Positions 22,301 through 35,224 of a DNA stretch of 64,000 nucleotides are shown in pieces. Source of the DNA: Tubulanus polymorphus (taxonomy: Eukaryota; Nemertea; Palaeonemertea; Tubulaniformes; Tubulanidae). Position numbers and translations under genes: made by a program. Below the pieces are notes generated by a model. The model made no database searches. It worked only from the letters and a program-made list of their open reading frames with translations, and was not told where the DNA came from. The DNA lies in contig NC_134026.1 of the NCBI RefSeq assembly GCF_964204645.1, positions 22,462,650 to 22,526,649 of the forward strand, in the 5' to 3' direction. Numbering within the stretch: the first letter of the stretch is position 1; the number at the start of each line of letters is the position of its first letter.

Positions 22301-25300
22301 GAAATCGAGTCAATAGAATACTGTGAATGAATATAATCACACGGAACTGTTTAAGGTGTCGCGTAAGTGACAATTTGACGCCAAACAGTCCAATCGTGCA
22401 AGAACGGGATTGAAGCGTTCCAAATTAACGTTCCAATTAAACATTTCACTCGATTCAGTTCCGTATTTCGCACGATCTCATGAAATGGCATTATTGAACG
22501 ATAATAAGCTTTATACTTTCAGCACTGAGATTTTCGCGTTTATGAGATTTGCCTTGCGTGTGACTTTCGGGTGATCATCCAACGGTTGGTTCTTCCTACG
22601 TATGTGTCACAAACAATAAGCTTTAAAAAATGCACATAAGTGTATGCATAAGCGTATATTTGCTCTTTTTGGGGATTTTAACTAAACCATTTTTTTACTT
22701 TATTTATTGACCAACCTGCCTCATTAGATATAACTGAATTTCCCTGCGATGTCGACTATGAGACGAAGTTACGTGACTTACGTAGCTTAGTAATTTAAAT
22801 TCAACTGAGGCAGGAAAACTGCGGAAAACGCCGGAACAGATAGATCCCCTTATCGTTTAAAAGCTTGGCAAACATTCGACACTATGTACTTCCGGACTGC
22901 ACATCACTTCTCAATTTCTGATGTTGTCGTCGAGAAAAGACGAGTCTGGATTTTTTCTAACAGCTAATTCCAAGATTGATTATCAAGCCACTAAAGTTTA
23001 TCCGATATACTAAGTCGACACATTCTTACGTGCGTTTCCCGCTAAGATAAACATTTCATAAGTAATCCATGCCAAAAATTGGAAAGAATTGTTGAAAATA
23101 TAGATCAGTGAAGTGGCCAAAACTTGTAGTTATATTTGATTATAATTGTAAGTTTCGGAGTGGACAAGTTGTACCTGATTCGTAGCTTAATGCATTTATC
23201 CGTAATAAGTTATTACTTGAATTGGGAAATGGCTTTGGAATAGTCTGGCCCAAATTCCCCTTCAGTCATTTTATCTACTAATGCTTGGCCGTAAAACAAA
23301 AGAAACAAATTACATGTAGTTCAATTGAACCGATCCTACCACCCTGGTAAAACTAGGTGTACCGTGGAAAAATGTGCGTATGAAATCTTTACGTCGAATG
23401 ACGCCGCCACACCACACCAGGTGATGAAACTTAGTATATTTCATGAGTGCCACACGTGCTGGAACCCAGGATTATAATATACCATCAAATTATTAAAAAA
23501 CAGACGAAACAACCCCGCTGTTCCGAATTTCTATGGAAGGACAAAAAACTCTTCCTTTCACCGGCGACGATCTCTCCTGGACATTATTCTGCGCATCTTA
23601 TTCTAGCCATCGTCGACACGGTAAAGTTCGCGTGACAATGAGGTCAGAATGCGTCGAATAGGCGTATATGCGCCGCATTCAGTGACCAAGTATATAATCA
23701 GAATCGGAATCAGAATTATTTTGGATGTTTCTTTTTACATAATCAAATCTGAATCAAGAAATTGCAGCTGCTATCGAATAGTATACGCTAGTACTCCAGG
23801 AGTTTGGTTGCGTGACATTAAATTCTGCGCCGTCGACGTGACAATGAAAACCGTGGGTACACTACGACAGCCAGGACCTTGTGCCAGATCTTTCATGGGA
23901 ATACCATCGTAAAAGTCGGCGGTTTTTTCGAGCAGGACAATGGCCTTAAGCGCGGATTATGATGAACTGTGATTTCGAGTTTAGTGTACTCGTGAACTGT
24001 TATCCAATCCCGATGAAATTGTGCAAATGAACCCATGTCCGTAATTCGCCTTCTATACGAAGCGCAAGTACTGTATTGTTCATCGGTTAATTAACCGAAA
24101 AGGGAAATTTAAATTTGTGCGTATAGACGGTCGTATATCGGCGAGACCCGGGTATATCGTAATTAGGCTTTCGTTCTCGACGCATGAAGCGTTTCATTGT
24201 ATGATACGGGATATCTGGTGAACAGTTGGTCGACATTTGCCGACGTGTTAAACAAGGAATCATTCGATATCATAATTATCACTTTCTGGCGCGTTGGACT
24301 GGTCTTAATAAAAATTGTCAGAAGACATTAAGCGATGCGCTTGATTTTTGTGAGAACATTTCGCCCGAGTCATTGTCTACGGCCGGTTCAAAGTCGGGCT
24401 GAATTTCACGCTGATGTTTACCTATTAATTATCGCCGATTTTGGTCGACCGGGTGAATTTATAATTGCGCGGATATCGGGAGAAAGTCGTCAGCAGTTAT
24501 TTTGCGTTTAAACAACGTTAAGTCGTTCTGATCGTTATTCTATCATTTCCAAATCGAACTTTTGTGCGAAAATCTCAAATTGTAGTAGTCTTCGGTCGGT
24601 GAAACTCATGTTTCATTCAACGCATTAAAATCAGCTACAATACGAAAATGATTTGTATCGAAGTCCACAAGCTACAAATCTGCAGTAAATTCCTTACTTA
24701 ATGACCAATCAAAGGCCATTTTATTTCTAAAATCTCGTAACTTAGACTTGTTGTTTAAAGATCTGAGGACATTTTGAATTTATTATATGCCTATGTGGCC
24801 CCTCCGCATGCAAGTTTTTAGATGAGACATGTCATGTAAACAATGTAATACATTTCAAAACGGTTTTTGCTCGTATGCTCATTCTTATTTTGAGTTGGAA
24901 TTGTGGTATGAAGCCCTGTGCTATTTTTCCCACGTGTATGACCACGATGGGGCTCAAAACTTCAAATACCACCACGCGTGTTATCTCCAGGGCATTTCGG
25001 AGTTGATAACTTATTCCCTTTGTCGAACACGGTAGGGTGACTTTTATCCAATATTTTCAAAATATTTTCGATGATAGTTTATCGGAGCGATAATTCTAGA
25101 AAAAAGCGCATAAAATACGAACACAAAGAAGATTTCGATATCGTGATGGTACCCGTGGTTTGATCACACGTGAGTATCGCAGCAAGATACCGCACGCGAC
25201 TTGTAAATAATGATATATTCAGTATTAAACGTATCGCCCTAACGAATCGTTATAGATTTCTAAACTTGCAAGAATGAAGCTGACTTTCTCGATTCGATGA

Positions 25301-28300
25301 CCACACCTGGAATGGATACCGTGCTCTGGGTGGCTGGATCTTCGATTCAACAGGTTACGAATCGTTGTTGCAAATAGATATGACGCGTCGTTCTTTTTAG
25401 AATAACGTCGTCGTGTCAAAATAAATACCGAAATCTAACACCGCAGCTATTAATCATGACAATGCCAGACATAGCGAAAGTACGGGCTTCCTCTATTGCA
25501 GACATGAAATGCGATTATTGACTCGTTTATACCACGTTAATTAAGTTAAGAGCTCTTTTAAATGGCGCTCCGTGTTGGAATTTCGGCACTTATTTTGACA
25601 TCTTTAAAAGTCGGATAGAGTCAACATGTTTTTGTGCCGCCAAGTACTGTTGACTTTTATGCGATACATGGTTCTGGTTAATTTCTTGCCTCTATACGTG
25701 ACCTACAATTTGCCATTCAAACCTTTCCGAATATCCTCTTTCTTCTCGATCGACGAGAATATGTATATTGTGTCAGTCAATTAGCAATATTTCCAGAGAA
25801 AAGAAATGTTAGCTTTTCGTAGTTTCACTCTCGGTCACGACGTCACAACGCCGGCGTGTCTATTGCGTCGTGTCTAAAGATTTACGGTTTAACATAAGAT
25901 TAGTCACGTTTGCTCATCATTTTGGTATGCGATTGAACTTTTCCAACAGAAAATCTAAGTCGGTGGTGAATGGGGTATAACCCAGGGAGGTGACCGACGC
26001 CTTGGCATCGCGGTTTCGGAAACTAACGGCAGAATTTATCACCACTATTTTATTGTTAAGATTCCCGTTGGGCATTTAGATTTAGAGGCAATCCCAATAG
26101 CCGACATGAAGAGGAGCTGAAATCCCAGTGCTAAGTCTTTGCGGGTGAAAACGGGCGTTGTCATCTACTGAACCGTTTGCGCGGCGTCGTGGTGCCGCCT
26201 GTTTATCAAATCGGGTTATTGCGGTAAATAGGGGTAAACAATACCAATGGCCCAAGACCTGACAGGACAGGACAGGTGGGACCTCAGGTGACAGTTTGAT
26301 TCGCTAAAATGAAAATCGTTATGACTGAACCGATGATAGGCGATTAAAAGACATGATAGACGATGAGAACACAAAGAACATATCGTAGTGCTTTCTGAAT
26401 ATATTATTCAAAAACAGGCGGTGCAACCAGGATAATCTAAGCTCATCTTCATGTGTTCTTCAAACTTTTGAAACTTTTCCTGTTGAATTACAAACTCCCC
26501 TCTCCACCTCCTCTCCCCTTTTGAATTCATCAGAATGCGTCACTTATTTTATATCACATCACATAGCCACATTAATCAATCTATTTGTCGTTTGAACTAC
26601 TTTTTGTTCAGAAGAATATGCGCCTACACGTACGTATATTCCGCCGTGCTTCACGTGTGCGCGCCACAAGACTCGCTGCGATGTAATCTGTGCGTGTACT
26701 GATGAAAAGCGTGCCTCATGTGGTGGCCTTGTTAAAAGTTTTCCAGGAAACGGTTTTCCAGGAAACTGCATCTGATTCAACTGCCAGGGTTTGTAAATGA
26801 TTCACGGACCGGCCGTGAAAAGCAGTGAATTTAATAGAAGGGCAGTGAAATGGGGTGTTATTAAAACTATGCACTACTTAAACTAAGACCTATGCACTTA
26901 GAGGTGTAAGAACTATGCATGACTAAAACGAAGTCCGATGAGCTATTGCACTCATTAGAAATCATCACTAGGGGTGGTATCTGTGTATTCAACCACCTCT
27001 GCTTATTAGTGTAGGCAATACCAGATATAAACAAATGCATGTGAAACGTAAATTGGTCGGTTTTCTCTGGTGCATATAGTCTTTTTATTTAGTAGTGCTT
27101 CGTTTTAGTAACACTTGTTGCTTAACTCAACGAATGACAAATTTCAAAATCATATTTATTCTCATACAACAATTATACAAAATGCCAGGATTGCTCGAGG
27201 AATTATAATGTAAGCTCCTCAAACACGTGGACTTTCAAAAAACAATTAGTCCAACCACCATAGGCGTATAAACTATAAATGAGTGTTTTATACGCCCCTT
27301 GGTCCAAACATAGACTCTAAAACAAAAAAGTCTATTGCCCAACCATGGACTCAATTGTCAATGGCCCCCACACTAAAACCAGAGATAAACCTGGTCAAAT
27401 ACTCTGGAAAGCGTAGGATTAATCAATCTGATTTACATTCTTTACATCATTTTATTTTCACATATCAAATTATTAACGTTTAGCTTATTTTCTCAAATTT
27501 TAATAGCAATTTTATTTCTATTACTATGTATGAAATTGTACATGTACTAACTTTAAAATCACAAAAGTTACATGTAAGGTATTTGTAAGTCTTTATATAT
27601 GATACATTTCCACTACAGCTGATTCATACAATTTGCATCAATGGGAAAATAACAAAAATACACAAAGAGTTGTAAACTTTGATCCATAAAACACCGAAAA
27701 AAGGACTAGTCTGAAAGTCTAAGATTATGAATTTGACAATTCATGAGGTCAATATAACCGACACTTTGTTATATTTCATGAAATATGAATCTATCATTGT
27801 CAACTTTTCAAACGACATCGAGATTGAGGACATCTTAATTATCAAGAAAAAACATTAAACCTACAAATTCACTCACTCTGGAAAGCGTAAGCCTATTTGC
27901 GTAAGTAATCTTAATTATTACTAGAAAACTAAAAACATTGCCAAATTTTCCTCGTCTTTAAGAGATTTCTTCAAACATTATCAACTACTTTTTCACAAAT
28001 GTTACATTTGAAACAAAGCAGGGTCTGATTTAGGCACTAGTCCAATTGCCCGGGACAAGTATATTTTCATTAGGGCATGAAGGTTATCATAATCACTCAT
28101 CCACCAGGCTTGTGTAATTCTATGTCTCAAAGCTTTTATCCCACTCGATGCAAGGGATTATTGTGTCACAATCGGACTATTCATGTAGAGCAAGTTGATT
28201 TTTGAGGGGGCACGTGATATAACATATATGCTTGCCTCAAGGTCACTCTGGAACTCTTAGTATCAATTAATCATTACTTTCACTAGAAAACTAGAATTTT

Positions 28301-28595
28301 GCCAACTTTGCCTTGTCTTAAAGATTTCCAAACACCTTGACATTACATACTAAGTATTCTGACGTTTTTCCTGGCAGCTTCAACATAATTATACAATCGG
28401 TAACTAATCAATAACATCAATAACTTAAGTTTATAGCTGTTTTGAATTCTTTCTAAAAAGTAAAATGTATGTACCAGATTTTAGATAGTAAGTCTACCCA
28501 TGTATAACAAGTAAGTCTACCCATGTATAACAATAAACAGTCACAGCAGTGATTGAGCGCGGCTAGTTGAAAGGACGGGTCGATCTTTCATCACA
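19336..28595. other. Gene desert upstream of NR2E1
   Basis: No exon series or domain was found on either strand over about 9 kb. The left part (to about 26.3 kb) is less AT-rich, with scattered CG dinucleotides and GATA/TAAT-type homeodomain words. The right part is more AT-rich. A long intergenic tract beside a developmental transcription factor is a reasonable place for distal enhancers, but nothing in this single sequence identifies one. A 22-bp tandem duplication (taagtctacccatgtataac) sits near 28490-28535. Confidence 0.45.
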
Positions 28596-28711
28596 GTTAT
28601 TCAAAGCATTCTATCATATCAGTTATTTTTTTAAATGTTTTCGATTTAGTTAAGGTTTATGGTTATTTGTTTCGTTCATAATAACTGAGTAGATAGAATG
28701 CTTTGAATAAC
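28596..28711. repeat. Fold-back hairpin of about 116 bp
   Basis: gttattcaaagcattctatc at 28596-28615 is perfectly complementary to gatagaatgctttgaataac at 28692-28711. An inner pair (tcagttatt and aataactga) extends the stem on both sides of a loop of about 50 nt. It could be a tiny fold-back transposon or a transcribed long hairpin. Neither can be decided here. Confidence 0.75.
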
Positions 28712-29780
28712 ACCAGAAAAGATCTCGGGTTTCGCTATACTTAGGGAAGGTTGTTCGATAAATGAAGAACCTTGTTGATAAATATTTGAAAAAATGCCTT
28801 TTCATGTAAATAGAATATTAATTTGTTGTTTGTTTGTATGTTTGTTTGTATTGTTGTTTATTCTATTTATTATTTATTGGTTTTTTTTATTTTTTAGAAT
28901 TAATTTATGTACTTGTAGTTTGTAGTTTTGTATTATTAATACTCCTCTATTTACAACTGCAGGCATTTTTTCACTGTAAAGTTCTGGGCCCATTTTAAGA
29001 AAGCGCTACTGATTCTCTGCCACTCCTTAATAATCATTATACACCCAATTTGAAGCTAAGTGATTATTCATGAGAGCCATCTCGTGATATGGATTTACCC
29101 ATTACAATAAAAGAAGTTCAAACAGCTATAAAAAAATGTTAAAACGTTAAAAATTAGTCCTAGCTATAACTTTATGCCTTGTTATTCCTAGCTTTACCTC
29201 TCAAATGTAAATAATGGTCTCCTTTCAGATAAAGCTTTAGTTTTCAAGTACGTAGATATGATCATCAAACAGATTGATGGAGGCTTAAATCGAAATCTAC
29301 AATTCGTTTCAAATTTTTCAAATTGGTTACCTTCGAAAATATCAATGCCATCAAATTTGTACATCTACAATTCAGGAAATAGTTAATATTTGTACAACAC
29401 TGGTCTAATGTGATGTTCTGTTTCCTAACTATGTGATATCTGCACGGACAAATAGCCACAGTTGACTATGTTTAACTATGGTAAGTTGGAAGATTAAACT
29501 CACAATTCATGTTGAAACTATATCTCAGTTTAGGAGTTAACTCAACAGACCTACGAGTCAAAACTAGGCACTCAACACAACCATTTACCCCTAGTGACTA
29601 ACTTAACTTGACTTATCTATCAACCATGGATCGAAGACCAATATCTTGAATTAATGGAGCTTGGCTTTTATTAGACTCTCACATTGCATAAACATTATCA
29701 AATAGTTTCCTCGAAAACACTATATCATCCATCAGACTGGTTTGAAAAAGGCGATAAGCAAAAAATCAATACTTTACTAC
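28712..29780. other. AT-rich non-coding stretch
   Basis: Contains a TTTG-type simple repeat (tttgtttgtatgtttgtttg) near 28825-28855 and a T/A-rich block to about 28960. No coding exon is supported on either strand. Confidence 0.45.
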
Positions 29781-30005
29781 AGAAGTCCGCTATTGTTTTG
29801 GCCGCTCCTGGATTTCAGTGTTTATAACATGCACTATTATCTATGCTGCTCCTAATAAGATACACTATAGTCTTTGCTGCTTTTAAAACAGTGTTTATCC
29901 TGAATCAGTGTTTGAGATAATCCATAAGCTTTGTCGCTTGAATCAGTGTTTATAAGATTCACTATTGTCTCTGCTGCTCCTGATATTTAATGTTTTATAG
30001 AAATC
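29780..30005. repeat. Degenerate tandem repeat, unit about 55-60 bp
   Basis: Four or five diverged copies containing the words cactattgtctctgctgctc and cagtgtttataa (for example near 29790, 29840, 29865, 29935 and 29955). Copies differ in length and sequence, so this is an old tandem repeat. No reading frame runs through it. Confidence 0.6.
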
Positions 30006-30439
30006 AACCGCCGATTGTCGAATCCATCATTGAGTGATTAATCCAAAACTGGTTCCTCAACTTTTCATCTGGGCTTCTGCAGTTTTCATCAGCGAATGGG
30101 TCGATCAGTATTCATCTACTTGTGAGTGTCTTCTTCAGGCCAATTTTTCCGAGATGTAGTTTGGCTGAAACAAAGTGAAGAAAGCAAAACATTTCAGACA
30201 GATTTATCATAATTTACTTGTCATTTCAAATTACAAGCCACCCTGTTTTACACAAAGTAAAATTCATTGACGTCAATTGCTGATTTAAACCCCAATAATT
30301 AATTGCAGTAGTAGGACTAGTTCATCACTGTTTAAGACTAGTGAAGATAAAAGTTCAGCCATGTGGACCACCGGTAAATAGATGTTGATGATAGCCCACT
30401 TATGAAATGATATTCATATGAGGACTGAAATTTCTATAT

Positions 30440-32696
30440 ACAGGTAATTTCATGTATATCAACTTACCTTTAAAGATTGCTGGGTTAAGTTCTGGCCTTT
30501 TCTGTGCACGGTTCCAGTTTGTAGATTTTGGACGAGTAGTTGATCTCAAACTGGATTTTTCTCATAGTTGAAATTTAGCTGCAATGATTAAAAGTAGATA
30601 TCCTGTAATGACAAAATATTTCTTTTAGAATTTATCAAAATAATTTCACGTATATCAAGTTACCTTTAATGATTGCTTGGTTATCGGCGATTATCCTATA
30701 AGTTGGTTAGTTAGTTGGCCTATCTGTGCTCTGTTCCAGTTGGTCGATTTTGGACGAATAGTTGATCTCAAACTGGGTTTTTCCCATAACTGAAATTTAG
30801 CTGCAATGATTAAAAGAAGATATCCTGTAATGAAAAAATATTTCACTTAGAATTTATCGAAATAATTTCATGTATATCAACTTACCTTTAATGATTGCTT
30901 GGTTCGTAATCTGCGTGGTTCATCTTAAGTTGGTTTGTTGATAAATTGGATTCTAGTTGGCCTCATCTGTGCACTGTTCCAGTTGGTCGATTTTGGACGA
31001 GTAGTCGATGTCAAGCTGGGTTTTTTTTCTTATAGTTGAAATTTAGCTGCAATGATTAAAAGTTAAGATATCCTGTAATGACAAAATATTTCATTTACAA
31101 TTTATCGAAATAATTCCATGTATATCAAGTTACCTTTTATGATTGCTTGGTTATCGGCGATTATCCTATTAGTTGGTTAGTTAGTTGGCCTCATCTGTGC
31201 CCTGTTCCAGTTGGTCGATTTTGGACGAATAGTTGATCTCAAACTGGGTTTTTCCCATAACTGAAATTTAGCTGCAATGATTAAAAGAAGATATCCTGTA
31301 ATGAAAAAATATTTCACTTAGAATTTATCGAAATAATTTCATGTATATCAACTTACCTTTAATGATTGCTTGGTTCGTAATCTGCGTGGTTCATCTTAAG
31401 TTGGTTTGTTGATAAATTGGATTCTAGTTGGCCTCATCTGTGCACTGTTCCAGTTGGTCGATTTTGGACGAGTAGTCGATGTCAAGCTGGGTTTTTTTTC
31501 TTATAGTTGAAATTTAGCTGCAATGATTAAAAGTTAAGATATCCTGTAATGACAAAATATTTCATTTACAATTTATCGAAATAATTCCATGTATATCAAG
31601 TTACCTTTTATGATTGCTTGGTTATCGGCGATTATCCTATTAGTTGGTTAGTTAGTTGGCCTCATCTGTGCCCTGTTCCAGTTGGTCGATTTTGGACGAA
31701 TAGTTGATCTCAAACTGGGTTTTTCCCATAACTGAAATTTAGCTGCAATGATTAAAAGAAGATATCCTGTAATGAAAAAATATTTCACTTAGAATTTATC
31801 GAAATAATTTCATGTATATCAACTTACCTTTAATGATTGCTTGGTTCGTAATCTGCGTGGTTCATCTTAAGTTGGTTTGTTGATAAATTGGATTCTAGTT
31901 GGCCTCATCTGTGCACTGTTCCAGTTGGTCGATTTTGGACGAGTAGTCGATGTCAAGCTGGGTTTTTTTTCTTATAGTTGAAATTTAGCTGCAATGATTA
32001 AAAGTTAAGATATCCTGTAATGACAAAATATTTCATTTACAATTTATCGAAATAATTCCATGTATATCAAGTTACCTTTTATGATTGCTTGGTTATCGGC
32101 GATTATCCTATTAGTTGGTTAGTTAGTTGGCCTCATCTGTGCCCTGTTCCAGTTGGTCGATTTTGGACGAGTAGTTGATCTCAAGCTGGGTTTTTTCTTA
32201 TAGTTGAAATTTAGCTGCAATGATTAAAAGAAGATATCCTGTAATAAAAAATATTTCATTTAGAATTTATCGAAATAATTCCATGTATATCAAGTTACCT
32301 TTTATGATTGCTTGGTTATCGGCGATTATCCTATTAGTTGGTTAGTTAGTTGGCCTCATCTGTGCCCTGTTCCAGTTGGTCGATTTTGGACGAGTAGTTG
32401 ATCTCAAGCTGGGTTTATTTTTTATAGTTGAAATTTAGCTGCAATGATTAAAAGAAGATATCCGGTAATGAAAAAATATTTCATTTAGAATTTATCGAAA
32501 TAATTCCATGTATATCAAGTTACCTTTTATGATTGCTTGGTTATCGGCGATTATCCTATTAGTTGGTTAGTTAGTTGGCCTCATCTGTGCCCTGTTCCAG
32601 TTGGTCGATTTTGGACGAGTAGTTGATCTCAAGCTGGGTTTTTTCTTATAGTTGAAATTTAGCTGCAATGATTAAAAGAAGATATCCTGTAATAAA
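30440..32696 (-). repeat. Tandem array of exon-like units (A about 248 bp, B about 224 bp)
   Basis: Ten units lie head to tail. Landmarks (the cttacc or gttacc word on the plus strand) fall at 30463, 30659, 30881, 31129, 31352, 31600, 31823, 32071, 32294 and 32519. Units 30659 to 32071 alternate B-A-B-A-B-A-B with an exact dimer period of 470-471 bp; the last ones are B-B-B at 223-225 bp. Read on the minus strand, each unit holds a 3' splice site (cttttaatcattgcag then CTAAATTTC), a 139-161 nt exon-like segment, and a 5' splice site. The 5' site is AAAG|GTAAGTTG in A units and AAAG|GTAACTTG in B units. Spacers between segments are about 85 nt. Segment lengths (for example 32438-32299 = 140 nt, 31517-31357 = 161 nt) are not multiples of three, and all frames hit stops, so a coding role is unlikely. 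A spliced non-coding RNA or UTR exon family is possible. Confidence 0.85.
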
Positions 32697-33874
32697 CAAG
32701 AAAATTAATTTTAGAAAATTATTTGACGCCTGCGAAAAAAATGTAGAATTTCTGGGCTAAGCTAATGTGGAATTGCAAATTTGAAATCGAAGTTTTAAGA
32801 AATTTGGGGAATGATGAGATTTTGCGATTGGGTAGATGATACAGGTCTTCGACTCTAGTAGTGGTTTAAATTTTTTTATTGAAAATTCGTCAATAATTGA
32901 TCGCGAACTTGCGACCGACTTCATTTACTTATGCCTCTAAGCTGGTCTGCAACTTCATTGCCTCCATGGTTGAAGAAAGAGCTCTTCTGATGTCTGCTTC
33001 ATCATGACTTCGAGCATATCGTGTGGCCTAGCCAGCCGGCCCGGTCCCGGGCCACGGGTTTGGCTGTCACTCGATATCCTAGAGTCTTGAGTCTGGGTGG
33101 GTTGAAGTAGACATTGTCATTTAAAATAACATGCTTATGTTGTTCTGTATGAATTACCCGTGTGTCATGTATGTTGTATTAATTTATTTTAAAATTTGTA
33201 TTTATTGAATTGGGAATTTTATCCCGGAATTTCAATGTAATAAGGATCAATAAAGAATTGAATTGAATTGTCACCTAATACACATGCCATCAGAGGACGC
33301 GGAGCCGTATATGACAGCTATGCTATTATAAATTGCTAATCTCACGAAACCTGCATACTCCTAATATCAAACATATTTTCTAAAACGTTTGAATATTGAA
33401 ATTATATGTTTACACATTTTCATATTTACCGCTTGAAGCCGCTGATGAAATTCACGCCGGCCCTACACACATCGTAGATAGCTTCGTCATTCCACCGGCA
33501 TGCCAACGTTAGGGTCTGACTTTTATATCAGACTTCCAAATCGTGTATACATCCGCCATTTAACCGAATAATCCGATTTACTTATCATTTCTATTTATGC
33601 CTGCCGTTTCTGATATAATCATACATCCTTTACTATTACAATACGTCTTCTAATGATATTCAATGCAATATAACATTTCGACGTTCAAATATAGGTCATT
33701 ATATAATCACAGGAAGCCATTCTACATCTATGTCAATAATATTTTGCCAGATAGCTTGTTTGTGTACACATAGACCTGTGACGTTTTGCACATCGATTTA
33801 CGGCTGTCGTTTGTAAAATGACGCTGAATGGTTAACATTGTTTAGGTTTCATAATGGTAACGTTTTATAAGGCG
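32697..33874. mobile_element. 1.2-kb insertion interrupting the array, with LINE-like 3' tail
   Basis: The B-unit sequence breaks after cctgtaataaa and resumes at 33875 with aaatatttcatttagaattt, so the DNA between is an insertion or an unrelated spacer. Near 33180-33272 it ends a segment with an AATAAAG-type signal and an (aattg)n tail, as at the 3' end of a non-LTR retrotransposon. The two borders carry short complementary words (tttgacgcct near 32724, aggcgtcaaa near 33864), which may be a short terminal inverted repeat or chance. No reverse transcriptase frame remains. Confidence 0.5.
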
Positions 33875-34135
33875 TCAAAAAATATTTCATTTAGAATTTA
33901 TCGAAATAATTCCATGTATATCAAGTTACCTTTTATGATTGCTTGGTTATCGGCGATTATCCTATTAGTTGGTTAGTTAGTTGGCCTCATCTGTGCCCTG
34001 TTCCAGTTGGTCGATTTTGGACGAGTAGTTGATCTCAAGCTGGGTTTTTTCTTATAGTTGAAATTTAGCTGCAATGATTAAAAGAAGATATCCTGTAATG
34101 ACAAAATATTTCATTTAGAATTTATCATAATAATT
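33875..34135 (-). repeat. Detached B unit of the exon-like array
   Basis: Nearly identical to the B units at 32294 and 32519, including the minus-strand acceptor (tcattgcag|CTAAATTT) and donor (AAAAG|GTAACTTG). It was separated from the main array by the 1.2-kb insertion. A more diverged unit with the same donor layout lies at about 35225-35350. Confidence 0.8.
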
Positions 34136-34220
34136 TCCATAAATGATATACCTAGAATAGCCTACTCGGTTATATTTGTAACACCGAACAAATTATAAGC
34201 GAACATACGATACCTAGTCG

Positions 34221-34594
34221 TACGGAAGCCCCTAGGTGACATATGAGATAATTTTTTTCATAATTTCGACTTATTAAGTCGAATTTCGACTTAATAAGTC
34301 GAAATTCGACATGAAAATAAAACTCGAAATTCGACTTAATTAACACGAAATTCGACTTATTATGTCGAAATTCGACTTAATAAGTCGAATTTCGACATAA
34401 TAAGTCGAATTTCGACTTAATAAGTCGAATTTCGACTTAATAAGTTGAATTTCGACATAATAAGTCGAATTTCGTGTTAATTAAGTCGAATTTCGACTTT
34501 ATAAGTCGAAATTCGACATAACAAGTCGAATTTCGTGTTAAATAAATCGAAATTGTGAAAAAACTTTCTCGTATGTCACCTAGGGGCTTCCGTA
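34221..34594. mobile_element. MITE-like element with long TIRs and palindromic core
   Basis: The ends read tacggaagcccctaggtgac and its reverse complement, and the inverted repeat continues with few mismatches for about 47 bp into each side. Perfect TAGTCG copies flank it at 34215-34220 and 34595-34600, consistent with a 6-bp target duplication; a TA duplication inside TIRs two bases shorter is the alternative reading. The interior is a run of about 16-bp palindromic words (ttaagtcgaa, ttcgacttaa). It has no transposase, so it is a non-autonomous DNA transposon. The 94-codon frame at 34437-34721 is a by-product. Confidence 0.85.
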
Positions 34595-35224
34595 TAGTCG
34601 AATGAAATCGCTCGCCATTTTGTTTTGGGTTCCACATTGGGTTTTCCCAATGGGCTTTCCCAATTACATCAGAAATTCCCAGAATTTCCGGTTTATCCAA
34701 CAAACAGCCAATCACATTCAATGTAGCTCAGTTAATGAGGTTAACTCAGATAAATAGAAGCGAGAAAATTTAGGTGGTTTATAAAGTGAGGACCCTAGGT
34801 CGAAAAGTTCATCGAGATGAGTCGCACAAAAAACGGCAACACTTCTACGAAGGATTGAACTTTTATATACATGTATTTCAATTCCAAGTATGCAAATTCT
34901 CATACATGAAAACGTACCATTACTTGGTGCTAAAAAGCAGGGTTTTTACGTGTTTTTCAAGAATAAGTCCCCTATAAATAACTTTATCACTATGAAATTT
35001 TTGTGGGCTCGAGAACTCATTATAAGCCAAACAATGAAACCAAAAATCAACACTATTGGTTTAACAGCCAATGTTTGTGCCTTGTTGACACACCGGTACT
35101 CTATTCATTTTCAATGAAAACTGCTTCTCCAGACCATTTGCATAGGCAAACCTACGGTTCACCAAAAATCAACTCACATTTCAAGTTTGCTGGGTTCAGT
35201 ATCGGTTAAAATGTTCTAAGTTCG
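34595..35224. other. Non-coding spacer between MITE and diverged array unit
   Basis: Short open frames on both strands (for example 34774-34977 plus and 34718-34903 minus) show no motif and cannot be linked through splice sites. I see nothing else supportable. Confidence 0.4.

Noticed and set aside
30440-32696. Array units as coding exons
   Set aside because: Lengths are not multiples of three, all three frames meet stops within the segment, and A and B units differ by indels that are not multiples of three.
30440-34135. CRISPR-like regular repeats
   Set aside because: Units of 224-248 bp with no short repeat/unique spacer pattern, in a genome with introns; it is a eukaryotic tandem array.
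34437-34721. 94-codon minus frame
   Set aside because: Runs through the palindromic core and TIR of the MITE.
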